Source: Rhodocytophaga rosea | Lineage (GTDB): Bacteria; Bacteroidota; Bacteroidia; Cytophagales; 172606-1 | NCBI RefSeq assembly: GCF_010119975.1 | Contig: NZ_CP048222.1 | Coordinates: 7,044,501 to 7,108,500, forward strand | Direction of reading: 5' to 3' | Length of the DNA: 64,000 bases | In this document: positions 8,099 to 18,336 of the stretch, one piece after another | How positions within the stretch are numbered: the stretch's first letter is position 1 | How the letters are laid out: each line of letters begins with the position of its first letter | Translations under genes and position numbers: made by a program | The notes under the pieces: model-generated | Told to the model about the DNA's origin: nothing | The model's input: the letters and a program-made list of their open reading frames with translations, nothing else | Databases searched by the model: none

Positions 8099-10473
8099 TA
8101 TTCGCTTCTCAGGCTTCTTACCGGATTAGCCAGCGCTGCTTTAACAGACTGATAGCTGATGGTGAGTAAGGCAATTAACAAAGCAAGTATACCGGCCAGG
8201 GCAAACACCCATAGGCTGATAGGAATCTGGTAAGCAAAGTTTTCCAGCCATTTGTGCATCATATACCAGGCAATAGGCCAGGCAATCAGGTTGCTGAGTA
8301 CGACCAGTTTGATAAAATCTTTCGAAAGCAGCGCGGTGATATTGGTGACAGAAGCGCCTAATACTTTGCGTACACCGATTTCTTTGGTACGTTGTTCGGC
8401 CGTAAATGCAGCCAGGCCAAATAAGCCTAAACAGGAGATTAAAATGGCGACTCCGGCAAAAATATTGAACAGTCTGGCCGTTCGTTGCTCTGATTTATAC
8501 AACAGATCAAAAGCTTCATTCATAAAGTTATACTCAAAGGGAATATCCGGCTGATACTGTTTCCATACTTTTTCAGCGGAAGCAATCGCCTGTGCAGCCG
8601 ATTTGCCGGTGGTTTTTACATTCACTACCCCAAACCAGTTGGGATTATGGAAAAGGACTATCGGATTGATTTTCTGGTGCATAGAGGCAAAGTGAAAATC
8701 CTGTACAATGCCGGTAATACTTCCTTTCACCCCATGAAAGGTAAAAGGCTGACCCAATACAGGTTCTTTAAAGCCCATAGCTTTTACGGCAGTTTCATTG
8801 AGAATAAATTTACTGGAATCAGCTTTTGTGCCCGAAAACCACTCGCCTTCTTTGAGGTGTAATTTAAACACATCCATAAACTCTTTGTCTGTGGAAATCT
8901 GGGAGGCAATTACCTGCTCATTTTCTTTTTTTCCTGGCCATTCAATGTCACTGGTACTGCTGCCCAGGCTTACAATATACCCGTTTGAGAAGGAGACACC
9001 AGTAACCCCGGCCTGCTTGATCAACTCCGATTTAATGGCATCTTTTTTTCCATACATTTCACCTCTTAACCCGAAAGCAAATACATTGTCTTTGTCATAG
9101 CCCAGTTCTTTTTCCCGCATGAAGGTGAGTTGCTCACCTATCAGCAAGGTGCTGATGATGAGTATGATGGACATAGAAAACTGTGTTACCACCAGTATTT
9201 TCCGGAACAAAGTGGTAGAGCCGCCGATGGTAAATTTACCTTTTAAGGCTTGTACCGGTTTGAAAGAAGATAGCAAAAGTGCCGGATAAATACCTGCTAC
9301 GATAATGGTTCCCAGCATGGTAGCACCTAGTACCAGCAGAATAGTAGGGTTGCTTAAGCTGAATTCAAGGGTTTTACCGGAAATTTCATTGTACACCGGA
9401 ACAACGGCGGATATCAGGAGTATGGCCAGAAACAGGGCAAGGCTGAACAGTAATATGGATTCTCCCATAAATTGCCCGAACACCTGCGATAACTGTGCAC
9501 CCACAATCTTCCGGACGCTTACTTCTTTGGCCCGTTTGGTAGCTCTGGCAGTGGCCAGGTTTACATAATTGATACAAGCGATCAGCAGAATGACAATAGC
9601 CACAATGGTAAATATACGTACCGTTTTGATGCTGCCTTCTGAGCCATCATCATTGTAGAGGCGAAGCTGAGAGAGAGGATTCATGCCGTAGCTAAAAGTT
9701 TCTTCGTTGGCTTCTTTCTGGTTGCTGGCATGAATTTTTGTCAGTTTTTTGGCTACAACAACCGGTGATGTCTTTTCTTTCAGCAGAAAGAAGGTAGAAT
9801 AATTATAATTTCCCCAGTCTCCTTCTAATCCATTCGGCTGATATTGTTTATTATATTGTTCATCGAGAATGCTGAAAGGCACAAACCATTCATATTGTAT
9901 ACTGGAGTTAGCAGGAATATCTGCAATAAGGCCAGACACCGTATAACTGTCTTTCTTATCCATGCGTATGGTTTTACCAATGGGAGCGTCGTTACCAAAA
10001 TATTTAGCCGCAAACTTCTGGGTAATAACAATAGATCGGTTATTAGGAAAGAGGTTTCTGGGGTTTCCTGCAATCAATGGAAAATCAAATATGTTGAACA
10101 CACCGGCATCGGCATATGCCCCTTTTTTCTCAATAAAACTTTTGTCACCAAACTCAAATACCCTCGCATTCCAGTCAGTTTGTATCCGCACCGCATCTGC
10201 TATTTCCGGTACTTCTCTTTTGCCGAAAATAGCTATCGGAGCAGGTGTAGTTGACCAGGTTTCTTTTTTGCCGCTTACATCAAAGTTGGCTACCAATTTA
10301 TAAATCTGTGCTGTTTTTGAGTGAAAGGAATCGTAGCTCAATTCATCCTGCACCCATAACAACATCAATATTCCGGCTGCTAAGCCAACGGCCAGGCCCA
10401 CCATATTCAGGAACGAATATACTTTGTTGTTCCATAGTGTTCGTAAAGCAATGGTTACGTAATTCTTTAGCAT
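8098..10473 (-). CDS. FtsX/MacB-like ABC transporter permease, array member 2
   Basis: A 791-residue two-repeat permease of the MacB/FtsX type. The N-terminal helix is at about 24-41, the first periplasmic domain about 44-285, and the first loop KRAKEVSVRKIVGAQ lies at about 313-327. A middle helix (about 425-447, KILVVTQFSMSIILIISTLLI) precedes the second periplasmic domain. The second loop EQRTKEIGVRKVLGAS is about 94 residues from the end. It is the first gene of a unit with the DUF2911 gene and permease 1. It starts about 44 bp downstream of the predicted start site of a sigma-54-like promoter (10529-10543), which has a palindromic upstream site (10610-10645). EQRTKE subclass. The C-terminus reads ANPVRSLRSE. 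Confidence 0.93.
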   Translation of the reverse strand: MLKNYVTIALRTLWNNKVYSFLNMVGLAVGLAAGILMLLWVQDELSYDSFHSKTAQIYKLVANFDVSGKKETWSTTPAPIAIFGKREVPEIADAVRIQTDWNARVFEFGDKSFIEKKGAYADAGVFNIFDFPLIAGNPRNLFPNNRSIVITQKFAAKYFGNDAPIGKTIRMDKKDSYTVSGLIADIPANSSIQYEWFVPFSILDEQYNKQYQPNGLEGDWGNYNYSTFFLLKEKTSPVVVAKKLTKIHASNQKEANEETFSYGMNPLSQLRLYNDDGSEGSIKTVRIFTIVAIVILLIACINYVNLATARATKRAKEVSVRKIVGAQLSQVFGQFMGESILLFSLALFLAILLISAVVPVYNEISGKTLEFSLSNPTILLVLGATMLGTIIVAGIYPALLLSSFKPVQALKGKFTIGGSTTLFRKILVVTQFSMSIILIISTLLIGEQLTFMREKELGYDKDNVFAFGLRGEMYGKKDAIKSELIKQAGVTGVSFSNGYIVSLGSSTSDIEWPGKKENEQVIASQISTDKEFMDVFKLHLKEGEWFSGTKADSSKFILNETAVKAMGFKEPVLGQPFTFHGVKGSITGIVQDFHFASMHQKINPIVLFHNPNWFGVVNVKTTGKSAAQAIASAEKVWKQYQPDIPFEYNFMNEAFDLLYKSEQRTARLFNIFAGVAILISCLGLFGLAAFTAEQRTKEIGVRKVLGASVTNITALLSKDFIKLVVLSNLIAWPIAWYMMHKWLENFAYQIPISLWVFALAGILALLIALLTISYQSVKAALANPVRSLRSE

Positions 10474-10528
10474 AGGGCAAATTCAAAATTTAAAGATGAA
10501 GAAAATTTGGCAGTTTTATGATATACTT

Positions 10529-10543
10529 ACAATAAATTTGCCT
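10529..10543 (-). promoter_or_regulatory. Sigma-54-like -24/-12 promoter of the permease 2 - DUF2911 - permease 1 unit
   Basis: On the minus strand the sequence reads AGGCAAATTTATTGT. It has GG at 10542-10541 and TTG ending at 10530, so GG and the TG-containing -12 block have the 10 bp spacing of sigma-54 promoters (consensus TGGCAC-N5-TTGC). The -12 base is T instead of C. The transcript would begin near 10517, about 44 bases before the ATG. Confidence 0.65.
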
Positions 10544-10609
10544 TTAGTAATATAATGTTGATTTTGAGAGTGTTATAAATTAAATTTCTGTTTAGATTGC
10601 AAATATAAA

Positions 10610-10645
10610 TGTCCGGAAACGTACACTTTTGTACGCTGCCGGACA
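10610..10645 (-). promoter_or_regulatory. Palindromic upstream activating site (copy 1)
   Basis: A 36 bp interrupted palindrome. Outer arms are TGTCCGG and CCGGACA, inner arms CGTAC and GTACG, and the centre ACTTTT. Its centre is about 98 bp upstream of the -12 element at 10529, the usual distance for an enhancer site of a sigma-54 activator. Three further copies with the same geometry occur at 22021, 35148 and 46309. Confidence 0.75.
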
Positions 10646-10704
10646 TGGATTGTCTGGAACTTTGAATATCAAAACCTCATCAAACAGAGTTGTACAGCCT
10701 GTAT

Positions 10705-13095
10705 TTATTCATTCCGCAGGATATTAGCCGGATTGCTGGAAGCGACTTTATAGGTTTGAGAACCAATGGCTACCAGGGCTATACTTAGTAAAGCCAGGAA
10801 ACTAAGCAGTATAACTTCTAAGCCAACACTCACCCGGTAAGCAAAATTGTTGAGAAAAATATAGCCTGATACATAACCAATAGGAATAGCGATCATTCCC
10901 GCAAACAATAGTAATTTGAGAAAACCTTTGGAAAGCAGCACCACCAGTTTCCATTCACTGGCTCCCATTACCTTGCGGATGCTGATTTCTTTCTGCCGGA
11001 CTTGTGCGGTATAGGTCACCATTCCGAGTAAGCCCAGCCAGGCAATGGTAATGGTCATAAACGAGAGAAAGCCCAGCAGCGAAACCGTACCCCAGGCTGC
11101 TCTGTTTTCATACAAATCTTCCTGAAGCCAGCTAAATGCAAAAGGAACCAGGCGGTTGTGTGTTTGCCAGATGTGTTTTATCTGTGGAACCAGGCTTTCT
11201 GCTTGCAGAGGATTCACCTGTACCTGTATATAGGCAAAGGCTGATGGTCGGTAGCGTAACATCATAGGCCGGATAGGCGAACCCATCGGTTGGTAGTGAA
11301 AATCCCGGATTACGCCTGCAATAGTGACCTGCGTTGTATCATTCATCCATACCTGTTGACCTATTGCTTGCCCAAGGGGGAGTTGTAAAGCTTCCAGGGC
11401 TTTTTCATTCACTACAATCGCTTTTTCTGTTGAGTTATTTGCTGTTTGGATAGCAAAGGTGTTACCAGTCAACAGTTTAAGGTCCATCGTTGCAATAAAA
11501 TCTTCATCTACAAAGTAATAATTTACCTCAATCGGGGTGGCTTGTTTGGTTATTTGCAGGGAAGTAGTTCCTGAAACATGCTTCCCTAAGGTAGCAGAAG
11601 TGGCAGATACATATTCTACGCCAGCCAGGTTTTGCAAATCCGTACGGAGGGCTTTGTACTCAACTCCTTGCAGTGGAATGGTCAGTATATTTTCCTGGCG
11701 GAAGCCTGTATCTGCAGTAGCCATGTAATTGAACTGCCGGTAAATTACGGTCAGAAAAATAGTAATGACCATCGACAGAACAAACTGTACCACAATCAGG
11801 GATTTACGCAGATTAATGCTGCCAAATAGTTTTAAAGTAGAAAGGTTTTTCAAGACCCTTACTGGCTCCAGGGATGAAAGCACCCAGGCAGGTAAGGCAC
11901 CAGCTATCGCTCCGGCACATACGCTGAACAGTAAAAATGAGATTAATAAATCAGCGCTGATGGGAATATCAGGAATGATTTCATGCCGGAAAGGGGCATA
12001 ATCCATCATCAGGCGGAGAAAAACAAAGGCAAATCCTAAGGCAAGTAATGAAACCAGTATGGATTCTGCCATAAACTGCATAAAAATCTGGTAGCGGAAA
12101 GCGCCGGCTACTTTGCGGATGCCTACTTCTTTGGCCCGGTTAAGCGATCTGGCAATGGATAGATTGGTATAATTAAAACAGGCAGATAACAGAATAATAA
12201 ATGTAATGCCGATCACCGTAAAGATCATATTCCAGGTAGCCCCTCTGCTTAACTCATTGTATAAGCCAAATCCTGGGGTAATGCTTCCTAAAGATTGTAC
12301 CCCAAATGCAATATACCCGGAACTTTTTGAACCAGACTCTTTATTTAATCTGTCAGAAATTTGCGTGAGAGCTGCTTTAAGTTGGGGTTTATTGGCAGTC
12401 TTTTTTATTAGAACATAGGTATACCCCTGCATATAAGAATCCCATTGATTGAGTCTGGGCGTGAGTTTGCCGGTTTTTTCCAGCAGCGGTACCGAAGACA
12501 TTGAGGCATAGGTATCAAATTCCAGATGTGAGTGTCCAGGGGCTTCTTTCATTACACCACTTACCTGGAAAGAACCCAGTTCTTTAAAAGTGAGCATTTG
12601 ACCAATGGGATTCTGGCTACCGAAAAATTTAATCGCCGTTTCTTTGCTGATCACTATGCGGTTGGGAGCATCCAGGGCGGTGAGTGGATTGCCTTGTTCC
12701 AATGTAAACCCAAACACCTGAAAGAAGGAAGCATCGGCGAAGGTTCCATTTATTTGCAGTTCTTTTGCTGCAGTGCTGGCTTTTCCTTGTAAGGCAGGAT
12801 ACAATCTCACCATTTGCTGTGCCAAGGCATAGTCTTTCTGGAAAATAGATTGCAAGGGCAGGGGAGAACTTGCCAGTTCAAAGTGGTCGCCATCCGGATT
12901 AGTAAATTCAGTATTGATGCGGTAAATGCGCTCTGCATGTAGATGAAATGTATCATAGCTGAACTGGTCTTTTATAGTCATGATTGCGATCAGGCAAATC
13001 GACATGCTCATGGCCAGTCCAAAAATGTTGATGAAGGAAAACAGCTTATTGCGGGAAATATTCCGGATGGCAATGGTGAAGTAATTTTTAAACAT
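10705..13095 (-). CDS. FtsX/MacB-like ABC transporter permease, array member 3 (divergent)
   Basis: A 796-residue permease with the same two-repeat layout, and the most divergent member of the array. Its second loop reads RQKEISIRKVMGAS instead of EQRTKEIGIRKVLGAS, its first reads NRAKEVGIRKVAGAF, and the C-terminus is SNPANILRNE. The N-terminal helix contains LAMSMSICLIAIM rather than the GLAxGxAxxLL pattern. It is the last gene of the unit DUF4097 - permeases 6, 5, 4, 3, located 124 bp after permease 4. The gap below it (10474-10704) carries the promoter and palindrome of the next unit, and only half of a GTCTGG element (10652-10661). Its divergence suggests an older or specialised role; the substrate is unknown. 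Confidence 0.92.
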   Translation of the reverse strand: MFKNYFTIAIRNISRNKLFSFINIFGLAMSMSICLIAIMTIKDQFSYDTFHLHAERIYRINTEFTNPDGDHFELASSPLPLQSIFQKDYALAQQMVRLYPALQGKASTAAKELQINGTFADASFFQVFGFTLEQGNPLTALDAPNRIVISKETAIKFFGSQNPIGQMLTFKELGSFQVSGVMKEAPGHSHLEFDTYASMSSVPLLEKTGKLTPRLNQWDSYMQGYTYVLIKKTANKPQLKAALTQISDRLNKESGSKSSGYIAFGVQSLGSITPGFGLYNELSRGATWNMIFTVIGITFIILLSACFNYTNLSIARSLNRAKEVGIRKVAGAFRYQIFMQFMAESILVSLLALGFAFVFLRLMMDYAPFRHEIIPDIPISADLLISFLLFSVCAGAIAGALPAWVLSSLEPVRVLKNLSTLKLFGSINLRKSLIVVQFVLSMVITIFLTVIYRQFNYMATADTGFRQENILTIPLQGVEYKALRTDLQNLAGVEYVSATSATLGKHVSGTTSLQITKQATPIEVNYYFVDEDFIATMDLKLLTGNTFAIQTANNSTEKAIVVNEKALEALQLPLGQAIGQQVWMNDTTQVTIAGVIRDFHYQPMGSPIRPMMLRYRPSAFAYIQVQVNPLQAESLVPQIKHIWQTHNRLVPFAFSWLQEDLYENRAAWGTVSLLGFLSFMTITIAWLGLLGMVTYTAQVRQKEISIRKVMGASEWKLVVLLSKGFLKLLLFAGMIAIPIGYVSGYIFLNNFAYRVSVGLEVILLSFLALLSIALVAIGSQTYKVASSNPANILRNE

Positions 13096-13219
13096 GCAGG
13101 TGGCTGGTTATGCTAATTTTCAAAATAAAACTAAGTACTCTAAATAGTTGTGCAAGTAAAATACTTTTGCATTGTTTTAATCCTTCCAATCTCAAAATCC
13201 GCTAAATCCCTGTTCCATA

Positions 13220-15661
13220 TTACTCATTCCTCAAACTCTTCACTGGATTAGCTAAAGCTGCTTTGATGGCCTGGAAGCTAACGGTGAGCAAAGCCACAGA
13301 AATGGCCAGTATGCCTGCAAGGGCAAAAATCCACCAGGAAATTTCAATGCGATATGCAAAGTTCTGAAGCCACTGGTGCATCGCCATCCAGGCAAGCGGA
13401 ATGGAAACGATAAAAGAAATGAGCACCAGGGTTAAAAAATCTTTTGATAGCAAGGTTACAATGTTTCCTACGGATGCCCCTAATACCTTGCGGATACCGA
13501 TTTCTTTGGTGCGTTGCTGGGCGGTGAAGGCGGCTAAGCCAAATAAACCCAGGCAGGCAATAAAGATGGTAGCAAAAGAAGAGGCGATAAATATGCTTTC
13601 CCGCTTGATGTCTTCCCTGTAAAATAAGTCTACCTGTTCATCCAGAAAATGGTATTCAAACAAATGAGCCGGATCAATTTGATGTAAAATCGATTCCAGT
13701 TGGGAAATAGCCTGGGCAGCATTTTCAGCAGAAAGTCGGACTGTAAAGTAATCAATATATTGCAGGGGATTGCTGTAATGCGCCAGAATCATGGGAGCGA
13801 TCGTCTGATGGAGGGACTGGAAATGAAAGTCTTTTACAATGCCAATCACCCGGGCTTTCATGGGCTTTTCCAGCGGAGAAGCAACGCCACCATTACTTAC
13901 TGCCGGAATGTCGATCAACTGTTCGGAAGCCTGCTGAATGCCGAGGGCTTTGGCTGCTGTTTCATTGATGAGAACAGCCATTGAATCGGCAGGAGCACCT
14001 GGATTAAAATTACGGCCTTGCAGTAAATGAATAGCAAAAGTGTTAGTAAAATCTTCGTCAACGCCCAGAATATAACTATCCGTTCCATCGGCTGAGGGAT
14101 TGCTTTCTGATTTTACTTTTACCTGCATCAGATTTTTCCATTCTCCGGGTACTCTGGAAGAAACGGTTACACTTTTCACCTGCGATAGCTTGGCATATTC
14201 GGATTTAATGGTTTCGGCACCCTTTCTGACCTTGCCACTATTAATATCTACAATGACCAGTTGCTCTTTATCAAATCCCAGGTTCTTATTCCGGACATAT
14301 TGCAGCTGGGTATATACCAGCAAGGTAGCGATAATCATCGTGATGGAAAGCGTAAACTGGCATATTACCAGCATCCGCCGCAAACTAAGATTGCCCCGTT
14401 CGCCTGAAATAACACCTTTCAATACCTCATACGGACGATACCTGGAAAGAAAAAATGCCGGATAACTTCCCGACAGAATACCGACTAATAACGTAACCCC
14501 GAAAATGCCCAGCCAGATGCGGATGTCGGTGGTAGTATCTAAAGAAAGTTTCTTTTCAGTGAATTCATTAAAAGCCGGCAGGGCAAAATGTACCACCAGG
14601 GTAGCAAATACTAAGGAAATTCCGGCAATGAGTAAAGATTCTGTGAGAAATTGCCCCATGAGGGTGCTTCTATTGGCACCGATTACTTTGCGTACCCCTA
14701 CTTCTTTGGCCCGTTTTGCCGACCGTGCGGTAGACAGATTCATATAGTTGATACAGGCAATCGTCAGAACAAAAAAAGCAATGATAGAGAACACATACAC
14801 ATAAAATATATCACCAGTCCGGCCAAGGTTATTTTCAATTTCTGCGGAATGAAAATGAATATCCTTAAGAGGCTGCAAGGAGATTAACCGCTGTCCGGTT
14901 TCTTCTTTCCGGTTGGCTTTGGCAAGTTTATTCAAGTTGGCCGTTAGCGTCTCTATGGAAGCCTCATTCGTAGTTTTAATATAGGTAATAAACCCATTTC
15001 CGGTCCAGTCTTTGGCAATAAACTGGGCATACTCTGCATTGGAATGCATAGTGGCTTCAGAAAATAGCAGCCGTATGGATAAATGGGAATTGGAAGGAAT
15101 TTCTTTAAAAATACCAGTTACCTTAAAAGGTGTTGGAAAACGGTCTGTCTGAATGAGTTCTCCCATCGCTGGTTTATCGCCGAATAACTTTAAAGCGATT
15201 TCCGGCGTGATTACTACAGAATATGGTTCTTGTAGGACTGTGGCCGCATCGCCTTCCAGTAATGGATAGCTGAATACTTTCAGGAAATTCTGATCACCCA
15301 TCCAGAAGTCATCATAGAATACATTATTATTGGCTGGGTTAGAAATATTGGCCCTGCCCATTCCGAATGACCTGGTACTTGCCACAATCTGCGGAAAACT
15401 TTTTTCTCCCTGGGCCGACACATTATAAGCCACAGTAGCTGTTTTAGTAGTTTTGCCTTCACCGGAAGTTTTTGTTTCCAGCAGCCTGTAAATCTGGTCC
15501 GAATCCTGGTGAAAGGCATCAAAACTGAGTTCATCTACCACATACAGCGCAATGAGTAAAAAGCAGGCCATTCCAAAAGTGAGTCCGGTAATATTGAGCA
15601 GCGTATACCCTTTTTGTCTTGTCAGATAGCGGTAAGCCGTAATGAAGTAGTTTCTAAGCAT
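13220..15661 (-). CDS. FtsX/MacB-like ABC transporter permease, array member 4
   Basis: An 813-residue two-repeat permease. N-terminal MLRNYFITAYRYLTRQK precedes the first helix (about 22-43). First loop AKRAKEVGVRKVIGAN is followed by the QFLTES segment (about 317-345), and a middle helix is near 430-450. Second loop QQRTKEIGIRKVLGAS is about 94 residues from the C-terminal ANPVKSLRNE. The second periplasmic domain is slightly longer than in most paralogues (an extra stretch around SVSNGGVASPLEKPMKA-like residues, 570-600). Fourth gene of its unit, 149 bp after permease 5 and 124 bp before permease 3. Only a worn right arm of the GTCTGG element remains after its stop codon (about 13190-13220). 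Confidence 0.93.
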   Translation of the reverse strand: MLRNYFITAYRYLTRQKGYTLLNITGLTFGMACFLLIALYVVDELSFDAFHQDSDQIYRLLETKTSGEGKTTKTATVAYNVSAQGEKSFPQIVASTRSFGMGRANISNPANNNVFYDDFWMGDQNFLKVFSYPLLEGDAATVLQEPYSVVITPEIALKLFGDKPAMGELIQTDRFPTPFKVTGIFKEIPSNSHLSIRLLFSEATMHSNAEYAQFIAKDWTGNGFITYIKTTNEASIETLTANLNKLAKANRKEETGQRLISLQPLKDIHFHSAEIENNLGRTGDIFYVYVFSIIAFFVLTIACINYMNLSTARSAKRAKEVGVRKVIGANRSTLMGQFLTESLLIAGISLVFATLVVHFALPAFNEFTEKKLSLDTTTDIRIWLGIFGVTLLVGILSGSYPAFFLSRYRPYEVLKGVISGERGNLSLRRMLVICQFTLSITMIIATLLVYTQLQYVRNKNLGFDKEQLVIVDINSGKVRKGAETIKSEYAKLSQVKSVTVSSRVPGEWKNLMQVKVKSESNPSADGTDSYILGVDEDFTNTFAIHLLQGRNFNPGAPADSMAVLINETAAKALGIQQASEQLIDIPAVSNGGVASPLEKPMKARVIGIVKDFHFQSLHQTIAPMILAHYSNPLQYIDYFTVRLSAENAAQAISQLESILHQIDPAHLFEYHFLDEQVDLFYREDIKRESIFIASSFATIFIACLGLFGLAAFTAQQRTKEIGIRKVLGASVGNIVTLLSKDFLTLVLISFIVSIPLAWMAMHQWLQNFAYRIEISWWIFALAGILAISVALLTVSFQAIKAALANPVKSLRNE

Positions 15662-15665
15662 AATC

Positions 15666-15810
15666 GTCTGGAATCAGGATTTAAAGGATTAAGGGATTCA
15701 AATAACTATTATCCGGAACCAGGATTCGCAGGATTTAAGGATTAAAAGGATTTTATCTACGCATACTTAATCCTGAAAATTCAATAATCCGACAAATCCA
15801 GGTTCCAGAC
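15666..15810. repeat. GTCTGG inverted-repeat element with two left arms
   Basis: Starts with GTCTGGAATCAGGATTTAAA and repeats a second left-arm-like block (CCGGAACCAGGATT) about 45 bp further on. It ends with AATCCAGGTTCCAGAC, directly next to the TAA stop of permease 5 (15811-15813). The interior is made of short GGATT and AATCC units. Confidence 0.75.
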
Positions 15811-18186
15811 TTACTCCGTCCTAAGACTTTTTACCGGGTTGGCCAGGGCGGCTTTGATGGATTTATAACTCACCGTAATGGCAGCAATGATAAAGGCTGC
15901 CGCAAGGGCGATTACAAATACATTCCAGCTCATAGCAATGCTGTAGGCAAAATTTTCGAGCCAACTATGCATTGCATACCAGGCTACCGGAGCCGCAATC
16001 AGGAAGGAAATAAGAATAAGCCAGGTAAATTCTTTGGAAAACAAGTATACAATGTTCCATACCGAAGCACCCAATACTTTCCGGATGCCTACTTCTTTGG
16101 TTTTTTGTACGGCTACAAAGGAAATTAACCCATACAAGCCCAGGCAGCCAATGAAAATGGCAATGGCAGAAAACAATTGGAATGCCGTATATACTTTTTC
16201 TTCCTGCTTATACATATTGGCAATGCGTTCATCTAAAAATTCGTATTCAAATAGCTGATCCGGGAAGGTGGCAGACCATAATTGATCAATGGCAGCAATC
16301 GTCTGGCGCATTTGCCCTGGCTGAATCCGCACGCTTACCTGATTAAAGGCATCTGGCAAGTAGGCCATTACACAAGCCCGGATTTTCTTGTGCCTGGATT
16401 CACTCTGAAAATCTTTGATCACGCCCATAATCGGAATGGATACGTCACCATCTCCAGTAATATGTTTTCCAATCGCCTCTTCCGGATTGTTAATTCCCAG
16501 CTTGTGAATCAGCGTTTCGTTTACGACTACATTGAAAATAGTATCTTTTTTATTGGCTTCGGTAATTGGCCGGCCAGCCAGTAATGTAAAGCCGAACATA
16601 TCCATATAGTGTTCATCAATGAACTTTAACTCGGTTACATCATTTTTGAGCATCCCTAATTCTTTACTTGAAAATGAAGTAAAATTGTTGTTATAGGCAG
16701 GGGCACCGGACGAAAAACTGATATCAGCAATAGCAGGCATTTTAGCTAATTCTGCCCGCATCATGGCTACCTTATTTTTATCGTTGCTGGGAAAACGGAA
16801 GGAGAGAACTTCTTCTTTGTTAAACCCTAAATTCTGGTTGCGGAAAAAGTCCATCTGGCTGGCTACCACTACAGTTCCGATGATCAGAATCTGGGAAATA
16901 CAAAACTGCACGATTACCAGGCTTTTCCGTAAGGTTAAACCTCTGGAAGAAGGAGTGATTAATTTGCTCTTCAGGGCAAGCGCTGGTGTAAATCCGGATT
17001 GAACCACAGCCGGGTATAATCCTGCCAGTACAATCATTCCGAGGGTAAGGGCAAGTATAATTCCCACTACGCCCGGCTCACTTAACTGGTCGGTGCTGAT
17101 GGTAATATCCATGTACTGGCCAGCTATAGGTAATAACAAATGGGTGGCCAGTACGGCAATCAATACTGAAACAATTACCAGTAAAGCGGTTTCTCCTAAG
17201 AATTGCCTCATTAACTGCGAACGGTGGGCTCCCAGTACTTTCCGGACACCCACTTCTTTGGAACGTTTAATGGCTTGAGCCGTAGCCAGGTTTATAAAGT
17301 TGATACAGGCCGTGATGATAATGAAAACAGCTACGCCAGCCAGTGCCCAGAAAGTTTCTTTTCCGGTAGGTGTTATAATATTGTTGATATACCGCTGGTC
17401 AAAATGAATGTCACGCAGGCGCTGAAAAGGCATTTTGGCTTCCTTGGCAATGTCTTCGCCCCAGTTCTTTTTTAAGAAAGATGGGATACTGCTTTCCAGT
17501 TGCCGGATAGAATAATTTTCCGGAAGCACAATGTAGGTATAACTCCCTCCCGGAATGTTCCAGAAATTGGTCATACCCCGTTTGTATTCAGGTTCAATGG
17601 TTTTCCAGGAAGCGGCAAAACTAAAAGGAAGATGCGTATTGGAAGGCACATCTTTAATAAGCCCAGTAACTTTTAAGTCATACTGGTTATTCAAGCGGAT
17701 TACCTTTCCTATAACTTCCCGGTTGCCAAAATATTTATTAGCCAGACTTTCCGTAAGCACAACGGCATTGGGTTCTGAAAGTGCCGTAGCAGGATCTCCG
17801 GCAATCCACTGGTAATCAAATACTTTAAAAAAATGATCATCTGCAAACGTAAACCCTTTTTCATTGAATCGTTTTTCGCCGATCTGTACCAACCCGTCCC
17901 GCTCGTAATATACCTGCGTCACTTGTTCTAACTGCCCAAAATCGTTGCGCAATGCAGGGGCTACTGCCAGAGAAATATTTGAATTAAAATCGAGGGCATT
18001 TAAAGTAACCCGGTAAATACGGTCGGCTTTGCTGTGGAAATTATCGTAGCCCAGCTCATTTCTTACGATCAGAAACAAGATCAGGCAGGAAGCTACGCCT
18101 AGTGCCAGGCCTGAAATATTGATGAGCGTATACGATTTTTGCCGCAGCAGATTCCGGTAGGCGATGGTAAAATAGTTTCTGAGCAT
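15811..18186 (-). CDS. FtsX/MacB-like ABC transporter permease, array member 5
   Basis: A 791-residue permease of the QKTKE subclass. The first loop is KRSKEVGVRKVLGAH, preceded by NLATAQAI. The second is VQKTKEVGIRKVLGAS, and the C-terminus is ANPVKSLRTE. The periplasmic parts share with members 1 and 14 the segment ending NTHLPFSF/NTDLKYDM-type and the DERIANMY-type motif before the last three helices. Third gene of its unit, 150 bp after permease 6 and 149 bp before permease 4. The GTCTGG element abuts its stop codon. The subclass differs consistently at both conserved loops, which suggests that it pairs with a different partner or ATPase from the EQRTKE members. Confidence 0.93.
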   Translation of the reverse strand: MLRNYFTIAYRNLLRQKSYTLINISGLALGVASCLILFLIVRNELGYDNFHSKADRIYRVTLNALDFNSNISLAVAPALRNDFGQLEQVTQVYYERDGLVQIGEKRFNEKGFTFADDHFFKVFDYQWIAGDPATALSEPNAVVLTESLANKYFGNREVIGKVIRLNNQYDLKVTGLIKDVPSNTHLPFSFAASWKTIEPEYKRGMTNFWNIPGGSYTYIVLPENYSIRQLESSIPSFLKKNWGEDIAKEAKMPFQRLRDIHFDQRYINNIITPTGKETFWALAGVAVFIIITACINFINLATAQAIKRSKEVGVRKVLGAHRSQLMRQFLGETALLVIVSVLIAVLATHLLLPIAGQYMDITISTDQLSEPGVVGIILALTLGMIVLAGLYPAVVQSGFTPALALKSKLITPSSRGLTLRKSLVIVQFCISQILIIGTVVVASQMDFFRNQNLGFNKEEVLSFRFPSNDKNKVAMMRAELAKMPAIADISFSSGAPAYNNNFTSFSSKELGMLKNDVTELKFIDEHYMDMFGFTLLAGRPITEANKKDTIFNVVVNETLIHKLGINNPEEAIGKHITGDGDVSIPIMGVIKDFQSESRHKKIRACVMAYLPDAFNQVSVRIQPGQMRQTIAAIDQLWSATFPDQLFEYEFLDERIANMYKQEEKVYTAFQLFSAIAIFIGCLGLYGLISFVAVQKTKEVGIRKVLGASVWNIVYLFSKEFTWLILISFLIAAPVAWYAMHSWLENFAYSIAMSWNVFVIALAAAFIIAAITVSYKSIKAALANPVKSLRTE

Positions 18187-18231
18187 ACGTGGGATTACAG
18201 ATTCAAAGATTAGAAAATTTAACTATTACTT

Positions 18232-18333
18232 GTCTGGAACCGGGATTTGGTGGATTTTAAGATTTATCGGATTAAACGTGAATATCAACTCATCCTGCTT
18301 AATCCCTTAATCTGTGTGATCCTGGTTCCAGAC
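18232..18333. repeat. GTCTGG inverted-repeat element
   Basis: Left arm GTCTGGAACCGGGATTTGG, right arm GTGATCCTGGTTCCAGAC, arms about 65 bp apart. Located 3 bp after the stop codon of permease 6. Confidence 0.75.
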
Positions 18334-18336
18334 AGC

